Assembly (NCBI GenBank): GCA_023430725.1
Contig: JAEYZD010000137.1
Span: 1-17,902, forward strand
Length of the DNA stretch: 17,902 nt
Source: Bacteroidota bacterium
GTDB taxonomy: Bacteria > Bacteroidota > Bacteroidia > Bacteroidales > VadinHA17
Direction: 5' to 3'
The position numbers and the translations under genes were made by a program. The notes beneath the pieces were generated by a model. The model saw nothing but the letters and a program-made list of their open reading frames with translations, was not told where the DNA came from and searched no databases. Below, in pieces: positions 1 to 5,627 of the stretch. Position 1 is the first letter of the stretch, and the number at the start of each line of letters is the position of its first letter.

Positions 1-252
1 CCTCATCCCGTACTTCGAGCCGCCAAACTGCTTTGTTCCCCAGATGGGAACCACGTAGTCTATCACCGTGACAACAACTGCCACGATGCCCAGTATTATG
101 AACAGATTCCTGCTGATGTCAGCAAACCGGGTGAAGTGCAGTACCACAAGGCCCAGGTAGGTAAGCGGTGGCCCGGGCAGTATTGGCAGGAGGCAACCTG
201 CAATGCCAAGTATCATCAGAACAATGGCAAGAGCCAATAATAAATAATCCAT
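1..252 (-). CDS. DUF456 family membrane protein (partial, C-terminus beyond left edge)
   Basis: The first 84 codons of a small integral membrane protein are visible; it runs off the left edge, so its C-terminus is missing. It begins MDYLLLALAIVLMILGIAG and shows two hydrophobic segments (about residues 3-27 and 48-66). Between and after them lie the DUF456 hallmarks LPILPGPPLTYLG and DYVVPIWGTKQFGGSKYG. The glycine/proline-rich loop followed by GTKxFGGSKYG is highly characteristic, so the family call is firm. No biochemical function is established for DUF456, and I propose none. It starts 35 nt after the stop of the PUR-like gene on the same strand, so the two probably share the promoter near 715-744. 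Confidence 0.85.
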   Translation of the reverse strand, partial: MDYLLLALAIVLMILGIAGCLLPILPGPPLTYLGLVVLHFTRFADISRNLFIILGIVAVVVTVIDYVVPIWGTKQFGGSKYGMR

Positions 253-287
253 CTGTCTGGTGGTTTCAGTCTGTACGACGGGCAATC

Positions 288-674
288 TTACCTTGTGCCC
301 AATTCATCAAAATCAACATCGGAGAATTCGCCGGCAGTGACTTCGCTGACTTCCTCCTCATGCTCAACGGATCCGACGGGTGCAGTATGAAGTGCCACTC
401 CGTTTCCGGCAAAGGCTACAGCTTCACGCAGCCCATCGGTGAACTTTTCAAAGTCCTCCTTGTAAAGGAAGATTTTATGTTTTTCGTAAAACATCTTCCC
501 CTCTTTTCCAAGCCTCTTTTTGCTTTCAGTGATCGTCAGGTAAAGATCCTCGTGGCGTGTTGACTTAACATCGAAAAAGTAAGTTCTCTTCCCCGCCCTG
601 ACAACTTTTGTAAATACCTCCTCCTTATCACTTCTCTCATTCTGACCTTCAATTCTTCCTTTCTCTTCTTCCAT
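288..674 (-). CDS. PUR-alpha-like nucleic-acid-binding protein (DUF3276 family)
   Basis: A 128-residue soluble protein. Its core (about residues 18-90) carries the Bacteroidota PUR signature: EVFTKVVRAGKRTYFFDVK, then YLTITESKKR and YEKHKIFLYKEDFEKF. This matches the DUF3276/PUR family, a single-repeat relative of eukaryotic PUR-alpha and of the Borrelia DNA/RNA-binding protein BpuR, which binds single-stranded DNA or RNA as a dimer. An acidic tail (EHEEEVSEV, then DVDFDEL) follows the core, as in many small nucleic-acid-binding proteins. It is the first gene of a minus-strand pair with the DUF456 gene and has a well-formed promoter just upstream. A role as a chromosome-associated or RNA-binding regulator is inferred from the family only. 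Confidence 0.85.
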   Translation of the reverse strand: MEEEKGRIEGQNERSDKEEVFTKVVRAGKRTYFFDVKSTRHEDLYLTITESKKRLGKEGKMFYEKHKIFLYKEDFEKFTDGLREAVAFAGNGVALHTAPVGSVEHEEEVSEVTAGEFSDVDFDELGTR

Positions 675-714
675 CAGTGGTGAATGTTTTAGGGTTTCAA
701 TCGGTTAGCACGCT

Positions 715-744
715 CAAATGTAACGATTATTTTTTCATATCAAA
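715..744 (-). promoter_or_regulatory. Bacteroidota-type promoter for the PUR-like gene
   Basis: Read on the minus strand, TTTG (744-741) is followed after 18 nt by TACATTTG (722-715). This matches the Bacteroidota sigma-ABfr consensus TTTG / TAnnTTTG with normal spacing. Transcription would start near 708-710, giving a leader of about 35 nt before the start at 674. It is the best-formed promoter in the window. The call rests on pattern and position only. Confidence 0.6.
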
Positions 745-805
745 ATGGGATAAATAAAATGCGGGACTTTTTTGATTCGGGTGTTTTACCGACTGCCGTT
801 TTTTC

Positions 806-813
806 TAACTTTG
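806..813 (+). promoter_or_regulatory. -7 element of the nusB promoter
   Basis: TAACTTTG fits the Bacteroidota -7 consensus TAnnTTTG exactly and lies 24 nt before the nusB start codon. A clear TTTG -33 element is missing; only a TTTT at 784-787 has suitable spacing (18 nt). Transcription would begin near 819, giving a leader under 20 nt. It faces away from the PUR promoter in the same 163-bp divergent region. Confidence 0.5.
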
Positions 814-837
814 CTGCCTGGAAAAAATGTTCTTTAA

Positions 838-1857
838 ATGATAAGCAGAAGACAACTCAGGATAAAGGCGCTGGCGGTGCTCTATGCCTGCAACAGGAAA
901 GAACTCAATGATCTTGATGCGGCAGAGCAGGAGCTGACGCTGAGTATCAGGAAGAGTTACGACCTATACCACTATTTGCTGCTTCTGCTGATAGCCCTGT
1001 CAGATCTGGCCCGTGAGAAGGTTATTCTCTCAGCCAACAAGAGGATGCCGGGGCCTGAGGATCTCAACCCCAACAAACGGTTTGCCGAGAACAGGCTCAT
1101 CGCACAGCTCCGGAACAATGACGCGTTACGCCTTTATGCCGAAGCCATGCCCTCATTATGGACCAGGAAGGACAAACTGAACAGCATGAGGTCGCTCAGC
1201 CGCTGGCTCTCCACACGCGGTCTGACATGGGAAGACCATCCTGAAGTCGTGAGGAGTCTTTTCAGTGAGATGACCGGCTGGGAGGTATATAACGCCTATA
1301 TGACCTCAGAGGAGAGCAGCTACAAGGCAGATCAGCGTTTCATCAGGGAACTGGTCACAAAACTATTTCCTGCATCGGAAGACCTGGCCGCAAGCCTGGA
1401 GGAACAATCTGTCTACTGGAATGACGATCTGCCCTTCGTCTCAGCCATGATACGAAATTCACTCGGCAAGTTCAGGGAGCACGATGACGGAAAGAACATT
1501 GGAATGCCATCGCTCTTCACCAATGATGATGATGAGCTATTCGTAAAGGTGTTGCTCAGAAAGTCAATCCTCAACGGAGAGAAAAACAGTGCGATGATTG
1601 ACGCCCATACCACCAACTGGGAGGTCGAGAGGATTGCTCTGATGGACAAGCTGGTGATGCAACTGGCCATAACCGAACTGGTTGAGTTTCCGGAGGTGCC
1701 TGTGAAGGTCACACTGAATGAATATATTGAAATTGCAAAGGAGTATTGCACGGCCAAAAGCAGTACTTTTGTGAACGGAATTCTTGACAAGATTGTAAAA
1801 GAGATGAGGGCCAGCGGCAGCTTCACAAAATCAGGCCGCGGACTGATCGGGGAATAA
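838..1857 (+). CDS. nusB: Transcription antitermination factor NusB (long Bacteroidota form)
   Basis: A 339-residue protein, more than twice the length of the ~140-residue E. coli NusB. The canonical NusB fold is recognisable at the C-terminus (about residues 205-325): ERIALMDKLVMQLAITEL, then EVPVKVTLNEYIEIAKEY and STFVNGILDKIVKEM. The N-terminus (MISRRQLRIKALAVLYA) also looks like the first NusB helix, so the extra ~200 residues seem inserted or expanded within the fold rather than fused to it. NusB binds boxA RNA with NusE (S10) to promote antitermination of rRNA transcription and ribosome assembly. This long version is usual for Bacteroidota. The gene opens a plus-strand run whose next start lies 6 or 45 nt downstream. 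Confidence 0.9.
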   Translation: MISRRQLRIKALAVLYACNRKELNDLDAAEQELTLSIRKSYDLYHYLLLLLIALSDLAREKVILSANKRMPGPEDLNPNKRFAENRLIAQLRNNDALRLYAEAMPSLWTRKDKLNSMRSLSRWLSTRGLTWEDHPEVVRSLFSEMTGWEVYNAYMTSEESSYKADQRFIRELVTKLFPASEDLAASLEEQSVYWNDDLPFVSAMIRNSLGKFREHDDGKNIGMPSLFTNDDDELFVKVLLRKSILNGEKNSAMIDAHTTNWEVERIALMDKLVMQLAITELVEFPEVPVKVTLNEYIEIAKEYCTAKSSTFVNGILDKIVKEMRASGSFTKSGRGLIGE

Positions 1858-1902
1858 AAAAGGATGAATGCACCAGTGTTAACAAACAGAGACCGGATAA
1901 GA

Positions 1903-2340
1903 ATGAAAAGTAGTATTACAGGGTATCTGGCAATCATAGTGGCTGCTGCTTTTGTTGCAGGATCATGCGGGCGCAGTCAGCAGGGCACAGAAAAAAACCA
2001 GCTGTCAGACACCACAGGGACGGCAGTGATCACTTTCACCAATCCGGAGCACGACTTTGGCAAGGTTCAGGCAGGGGAGAAGGTGGGATGCATTTTCACA
2101 TATACAAACTCCGGTGATGCAGATATGGTCATTACTTCCGCATCGGCCAGCTGCGGCTGTACCGTGCCGAAGTACGACAAGCGGCCTGTCCCTCCGGGCG
2201 GATCAGGCACCATAGAAGTAGTGTTTGATACCTCCGGAAGAGAGGGAATTCAGACAAAAACGGTTGTAGTTCAATCAAATGCAGAAAATAATATAGTTAT
2301 TTTGCGTATTATTGCCGATGTAACAAAAAGCGGCAGCTGA
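1903..2340 (+). CDS. DUF1573 lipoprotein
   Basis: A predicted 145-residue lipoprotein. From the ATG at 1903 it has a compact signal peptide (MKSSITGYLAIIVAAAFVAGS) followed by a lipobox cysteine at residue 22. An upstream in-frame ATG at 1864 would add 13 polar residues (MNAPVLTNRDRIR) and lies only 6 nt from the nusB stop; I prefer 1903 because it gives a normal n-region. The mature part is one DUF1573 domain: NPEHDFGKVQAGEKVG, YTNSGDADMVI, SASCGCTVPKYDKRPVPPGGSG, then VVFDTSGREG. This is an immunoglobulin-like, MSP/HYDIN-related beta-sandwich fold common in Bacteroidota. No acidic export motif follows the cysteine, so a periplasm-facing anchor is likelier than surface display. The function is unknown; the nusB-DUF1573-yajC order is, to my knowledge, recurrent in the phylum. 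Confidence 0.85.
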   Translation: MKSSITGYLAIIVAAAFVAGSCGRSQQGTEKNQLSDTTGTAVITFTNPEHDFGKVQAGEKVGCIFTYTNSGDADMVITSASASCGCTVPKYDKRPVPPGGSGTIEVVFDTSGREGIQTKTVVVQSNAENNIVILRIIADVTKSGS

Positions 2341-2359
2341 TCCCTTTCCGAAGGGGATC
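2339..2359 (+). other. Stem-loop overlapping the DUF1573 stop codon
   Basis: The 21 nt from the last two bases of the DUF1573 stop codon form GATCCC...GGGATC, with three further inner pairs (one G-U) and a three-base CCG loop, a 9-bp stem. No T-run follows, so it is not a standard intrinsic terminator. It could stabilise the upstream mRNA end or mark a processing site before yajC. Confidence 0.4.
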
Positions 2360-2429
2360 GGACGCCGTAAGGAAGTTGCAGGCATAATCCAGGAGTAAAG
2401 AGAATTAATAACAAATAAGAACAAGAAAA

Positions 2430-2756
2430 ATGACAACATTCGCATCGATTTATTTACAGGCCGCACCGGCCCAGGGAAGCCCAAGCCTTATTACCGGACT
2501 GCTCCCGCTGGTACTGGTCTTCGTAGTATTTTATTTTTTCATGATCAGGCCTCAGATGAGGAAGCAGAAAGAGCTGACAAACTATCGGAATGCCATTGGC
2601 AAGGGTGACAAGGTGATCACAACCGGAGGCATCTACGGCAAGGTTGTTGACGTTACTGACAACGTGGTGACCGTCGAGATTGCAAACGACGTAAAGATCA
2701 GGGTTGACAAGAACGCAATCCTCAAGGATCCCTCTGACGTCGCTGCAAGGCAGTAA
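2430..2756 (+). CDS. yajC: Sec translocon accessory protein YajC
   Basis: A 108-residue inner-membrane protein with one transmembrane helix (about residues 21-38, PLVLVFVVFYFFMIRPQ) and a small cytoplasmic beta domain: GDKVITTGGIYGKVVDV, then VTVEIANDVKIRVDKNAI. The FFMIRPQMRKQKE junction is the YajC hallmark, and the length is typical. YajC associates with SecDF in the SecYEG holo-translocon. The start follows an A-rich stretch (aacaagaaaa) with no Shine-Dalgarno, as is usual here. The last codons (CGCTGCAAGGCAG, then the stop) are themselves the first, degenerate unit of a 42-nt periodic repeat that fills the gap to the next gene. Confidence 0.93.
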   Translation: MTTFASIYLQAAPAQGSPSLITGLLPLVLVFVVFYFFMIRPQMRKQKELTNYRNAIGKGDKVITTGGIYGKVVDVTDNVVTVEIANDVKIRVDKNAILKDPSDVAARQ

Positions 2757-2906
2757 AATATACTCCTGAGACGATTCGGCTCCGTTGCAAGGCGAAAGAG
2801 AATCGTGCTCGGGTATTTTAACTTCGCCGCAAGGCGAAGGATAATAGGATTTAGATTTTTTGACTTCGCCGCAAGGCGAAAAAGGCAGCTGTAAAACGAA
2901 CAAGGG
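2739..2906 (+). repeat. Four-unit 42-nt repeat with GNRA-capped hairpin cores
   Basis: Core sequences start at 2739, 2781, 2823 and 2865, spaced by exactly 42 nt each time. They read GTCGCTGCAAGGCAGT, TCCGTTGCAAGGCGAA, TTCGCCGCAAGGCGAA and TTCGCCGCAAGGCGAA. The last two are perfect 6-bp stems (7 bp for the third copy, counting the flanking C-G) closed by a GCAA tetraloop of the GNRA class. The second copy keeps pairing partly through G-U pairs. The 26-nt spacers are much more diverged. Copy one overlaps the yajC stop, and the last core ends 27 nt before the ybbR start. The exact period argues for tandem duplication; no T-run follows the small hairpins. Confidence 0.8.
2765..2820 (+). terminator. 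Candidate terminator/attenuator between yajC and the YbbR gene
   Basis: CCTGAGACGATTC (2765-2777) pairs with GAATCGT-G-CTCGGG (2800-2813). The stem has 13 bp with one G-U pair and one bulged G, and the U-rich tail TATTTTA (2814-2820) follows. The 22-nt loop region holds the second repeat core. The geometry fits an intrinsic terminator or attenuator that would lower expression of ybbR and coaE relative to yajC. The tail is short and interrupted, so it may be only partial. Confidence 0.4.
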
Positions 2907-2907
2907 T

Positions 2908-3639
2908 ATGACAGAAAAGCGAAACCGGCCGGAACGATTCCTGAACAGGGAGCTCCCTGTTTTTGCATTTTTCCTGCTGCTTTCGTTTATTTTCTGGTAT
3001 CTCAATGAACTGAGCAAGGAACTGCAGGGTACAATCAATTACCCGGTCAGGTATATCAATCCACCGAAGGACCGCATCGTTACCGGTGAATTGCCTGACA
3101 AGCTTGAGATGGATCTGCGGGGGCCTGGCTACTCAATTCTCAAGGTGAAGCTTTCCGGCAGCAGGGCGCCGGTGGTGATTGACTTCTCGAAGATCACACC
3201 GCGAAGAATTCCGGGAACTGTCCCTCGGTATTACCTCGTCACGTCAGGGCTTATCAGCAATTTTTCAAAACAGTTGCATGCTGATTTCGATATTCTTGCA
3301 ATACATCCTGACACCCTGTTTTTTGGCTATGACAAGCTTGTGTCAAGGAAACTGCCGGTGAAGCCAAACCTAAAGGTGGATCTCGCCGAGGGCAGAAAGG
3401 TGATCGTGGTGGCTGACCCTGACAGCATAATGGTCACAGGCCCGCAACACGTGCTGGATACAGTGAAATTCATCCCCACGAGGCACCGGACCTTCAAACG
3501 GACTGATGAGAACTTCCGCTCGAAGCTGCCCATTGAAGTCCCTGATTATTTGCAGACACTGCAGAAAAGGGTGACTGTGGAGGTGACAATCACAGGAAAG
3601 ACAACTTCATTTTTTGGTTTGAAGCATAATAAACAGTAG
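2908..3639 (+). CDS. YbbR-domain membrane-anchored protein
   Basis: A 243-residue protein from the ATG at 2908; an in-frame ATG at 2860 would translate through the repeat hairpin and is rejected. The basic N-terminus (MTEKRNRPERFLNRELP) precedes one transmembrane segment (about residues 17-36, VFAFFLLLSFIFWYLNELSK). YbbR-like beta repeats follow: YPVRYINPPKDRIVTGELPDKLEMDLRGPG, with further units near PVKPNLKVDLAEGRKVIV and DSIMVTGPQHVLDTV. In Firmicutes the YbbR protein CdaR regulates the diadenylate cyclase CdaA. No cdaA is in this window, so that link is not claimed. The conserved position between yajC and coaE supports the call. The stop is 10 nt before coaE. Confidence 0.82.
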   Translation: MTEKRNRPERFLNRELPVFAFFLLLSFIFWYLNELSKELQGTINYPVRYINPPKDRIVTGELPDKLEMDLRGPGYSILKVKLSGSRAPVVIDFSKITPRRIPGTVPRYYLVTSGLISNFSKQLHADFDILAIHPDTLFFGYDKLVSRKLPVKPNLKVDLAEGRKVIVVADPDSIMVTGPQHVLDTVKFIPTRHRTFKRTDENFRSKLPIEVPDYLQTLQKRVTVEVTITGKTTSFFGLKHNKQ

Positions 3640-3649
3640 GTAAAGGGAG

Positions 3650-4249
3650 ATGGCAAGGAGACTGGGCGTCACCGGAGGCATTGGCAGCGGCAAAACCACC
3701 GTCTGCAGGATCTTCAGGGTTCTCGGAGTCCCTGTGTTTGTTGCTGACAACGTTGCCAGAGACCTCATGAGCAGTGATGATGAGATTCGTACGCAGCTCA
3801 ACCGTATTGCAGGCAAGGATCTGTATCTCTCCGGCTCACTGGACAGGAAGGAGCTTGCCAGGCTCATATTCAACCGTCCGGATCTGCTCCGTAAGGTTAA
3901 CGAAACAGTACATCCATCGGTGCTCAGACAATTCGACAATTGGGCCACAGCGGCTGAATACCCGTATGTCATTATGGAATCGGCCATCCTCTTCGAGGCG
4001 GGTGCCGATTCTCTTGTTGACAGGGTGGCAACAATATCTGCACCGGTTGAGGAGCGGATCGCCAGGGTGATGGGTCGCAATGACCTCAGCCGCGAGGAGG
4101 TGATAGGCAGAATCAACAATCAGCTCGAGGATGAAGAGAGGGAGGAGCAGTCGTACTACATCATCAACAACTCTGACAACGAAATGATTATTCCGGAGAT
4201 TCTGAAGATTCATGAAGATATGCTCCGTCTTGCAGGAAAGGATAAGTGA
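3650..4249 (+). CDS. coaE: Dephospho-CoA kinase
   Basis: A 199-residue cytosolic kinase that phosphorylates the 3'-hydroxyl of dephospho-CoA with ATP, the last step of coenzyme A synthesis. The Walker A loop GGIGSGKTT lies near the start (about residues 9-17). It is followed by GVPVFVADNVARDLM, which contains the conserved catalytic-region aspartate (the second Asp of the usual DAD), then KVNETVHPSVLRQF and the lid region RNDLSREEVIGRINNQ. The length is normal for the family. A purine-rich AGGTAAAGGGAG sits just before the ATG, one of the better Shine-Dalgarno-like sites here. The stop codon shares its last base with the next ATG (TGATG), suggesting translational coupling to the TerB/DnaJ gene. 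Confidence 0.95.
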   Translation: MARRLGVTGGIGSGKTTVCRIFRVLGVPVFVADNVARDLMSSDDEIRTQLNRIAGKDLYLSGSLDRKELARLIFNRPDLLRKVNETVHPSVLRQFDNWATAAEYPYVIMESAILFEAGADSLVDRVATISAPVEERIARVMGRNDLSREEVIGRINNQLEDEEREEQSYYIINNSDNEMIIPEILKIHEDMLRLAGKDK

Positions 4250-4983
4250 TGGGTAAGTTTGCCAAGTGGATAGGCGGAGGCCTTGGCTTTGTATTCGGAG
4301 GTCCGATAGGCGGACTGCTGGGGTTCTTCCTGGGCTCGGTGGTTGACGGAACCTCTGTCAGATATGAGCAGACAGGAGGTGACCGGAGGGTCTACCGTAC
4401 AACTCCGGGTGATTTCAGCATGAGCCTGATAGTGCTGATTGCAGCCGTGATGAAGGCTGACGGGAAAGTGCTCAGGTCAGAGCTCGACTATGTCAAGCGG
4501 TTTTTTATTTCCCAGTTTGGCCCGGAGACGGCACAGGAGGCGCTGCAGATGCTTCGTGACCTGCTCAATCAAAACATCCCCCTGCGTGATGTATGCACTC
4601 AGATCCGTCAGAACATGGACTACCCGTCGCGGCTGCAGCTGATACATATTCTCTGGAATATCTCTGCGGCAGACAACCGCTTTGAAACGGCAGAGACAAA
4701 CGTCATTAAGACAATAGCTGACTACCTGGGCATCACGCAGGGCGATTATGATTCAATCAGAAACATGTTCATCCCGTCAACTGATGCAGCTTACCGTGTG
4801 CTGGAGGTAGAGCGCTCTGCAACAGACGATGAGCTTAAGAAAGCTTACAGGAAGATGGCGCTGAAGTACCATCCCGACAAGGTAAACCACCTGGGTGAAG
4901 ATTTCAGGAAGAATGCCGAGGAGAAGTTCAAGGCAGTAAACGAAGCATGGGATAAGATAAAAAAGGAACGCAATATTGTCTGA
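4249..4983 (+). CDS. Membrane-anchored TerB-DnaJ domain protein (DjlA-like)
   Basis: A 244-residue protein in three parts. First is a glycine-rich hydrophobic N-terminus (about residues 8-33, with GGGLGFVFGGPIGGLLGFFLG) that looks like a membrane-inserting glycine zipper. Next is a helical TerB-like domain (about 55-165; SLIVLIAAVMKADGKVLRSE, then NISAADNRFETAE). Last is a J domain (about 179-244; AYRVLEVERSATDDELKKAY) with the HPD motif at 208-210. The architecture matches DjlA-type co-chaperones, in which the J domain stimulates DnaK ATPase at the membrane. A GTG at 4246 would add one residue, but the ATG at 4249 overlapping the coaE stop is the natural start. The client is unknown; I leave the symbol blank because orthology to E. 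coli djlA is not shown. Confidence 0.85.
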   Translation: MGKFAKWIGGGLGFVFGGPIGGLLGFFLGSVVDGTSVRYEQTGGDRRVYRTTPGDFSMSLIVLIAAVMKADGKVLRSELDYVKRFFISQFGPETAQEALQMLRDLLNQNIPLRDVCTQIRQNMDYPSRLQLIHILWNISAADNRFETAETNVIKTIADYLGITQGDYDSIRNMFIPSTDAAYRVLEVERSATDDELKKAYRKMALKYHPDKVNHLGEDFRKNAEEKFKAVNEAWDKIKKERNIV

Positions 4984-5026
4984 TAAACAGGTATAATTGA
5001 ATTATTAACAATTAATTATCAAAGAA

Positions 5027-5626
5027 ATGAACCTTAAGGATATTCTGGCTGTCTCCGGTGAAGGCACGCTTTTCAAATTCATTGCTCAGGGCAAGAATGC
5101 TGTAATAGTTGAAAATCTTGAGACAGGACGGCGCTTCAGTGCCGGTGCGACGGCCAAGGTCAGTGCCCTTGATGAGATTGCAATCTTCACAACAGGTGAG
5201 GATATGGCTCTGTCAAAGGTCATGGACCTCATTCATGAAAAGGAAAACGGTGGTGAGGCGCTGTCGCACAAGGAGCCGGATGCCGCCCTGAAGAAGTATT
5301 TTGCGGAGGTGCTGCCCGATTATGACCGTGAAAGGGTTTATACGTCCGACATCAAAAAGGTGCTCCACTGGTACAATATTCTGCAGAAGCTCAACCTGCT
5401 TGTAAAGGAAGAGGAGAAACCGGAAGAGGGCGCCGGTGATGCAGGCGCTGAAGCCTCGGCAGCAGACGCACCAAAGGATAGTGCAGGTGCTACACCCGGA
5501 AAGGCAACCGGTGCTGCCGCCGGTAAAAAAGCGGGCACCAGGACTAAGGATAAGGCTGGTTTCAAGGCGGCTCCCAAAACGGATTCCGCTCCGGGTAAGA
5601 AGTATAAACCTTCAGGAAGCAAGTAG
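5027..5626 (+). CDS. DUF5606 protein with Ala/Lys-rich disordered tail
   Basis: A 199-residue protein. The first ~130 residues match DUF5606 of Bacteroidota: MNLKDILAVSGEGTLFKF, GKNAVIVENLETGRR, KVSALDEIAIFT, then FAEVLPDYDRERVYTSDIKKVLHWYNIL. No function is known. The rest (about 131-199) is low complexity: first acidic (EEEKPEEGAGDAGAEA), then increasingly basic and rich in Ala, Gly and Lys (AGKKAGTRTKDKAGFKAA), with no predicted fold, somewhat like histone H1-type tails. A strongly basic tail could bind nucleic acid, but that is inference. The 43-nt gap before it is AT-rich and has a TATAATTG (4992-4999), one mismatch from the -7 consensus, so it may have its own weak promoter. The agmatinase ATG follows one base after its stop. 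Confidence 0.82.
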   Translation: MNLKDILAVSGEGTLFKFIAQGKNAVIVENLETGRRFSAGATAKVSALDEIAIFTTGEDMALSKVMDLIHEKENGGEALSHKEPDAALKKYFAEVLPDYDRERVYTSDIKKVLHWYNILQKLNLLVKEEEKPEEGAGDAGAEASAADAPKDSAGATPGKATGAAAGKKAGTRTKDKAGFKAAPKTDSAPGKKYKPSGSK

Positions 5627-5627
5627 C

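Noticed and set aside
168..563. 131-codon plus-strand frame
   Set aside because: It covers the start of the DUF456 gene and most of the PUR-like gene in antisense; both minus-strand proteins have clear family motifs.
1413..1937. 174-codon minus-strand frame rich in hydrophobic residues
   Set aside because: It lies wholly opposite nusB and the DUF1573 start. Its hydrophobic look comes from antisense codons, and there is no promoter or family match.
2823..2880. The two perfect GCAA hairpins as intrinsic terminators
   Set aside because: Neither strand has a T-run directly after either small stem, and an A-run follows the last one. Only the larger 2765-2813 stem has a U-rich tail.
2739..2906. 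The periodic repeats as a CRISPR array
   Set aside because: The conserved core is only about 16 nt, spacers are diverged copies of one another rather than unique, there are only four units and no cas genes.
2454..3038. 194-codon minus-strand frame with 14-residue repeats around the sequence SPCGEVK
   Set aside because: The repeated peptide is only the reverse reading of the 42-nt DNA repeat, and the rest lies antisense to yajC and ybbR.
5436..5627. 64-codon N-terminal extension of the agmatinase
   Set aside because: It lies within the DUF5606 coding tail in another frame, is Arg/Pro-rich and unlike any agmatinase; the ATG at 5628 gives a normal length.
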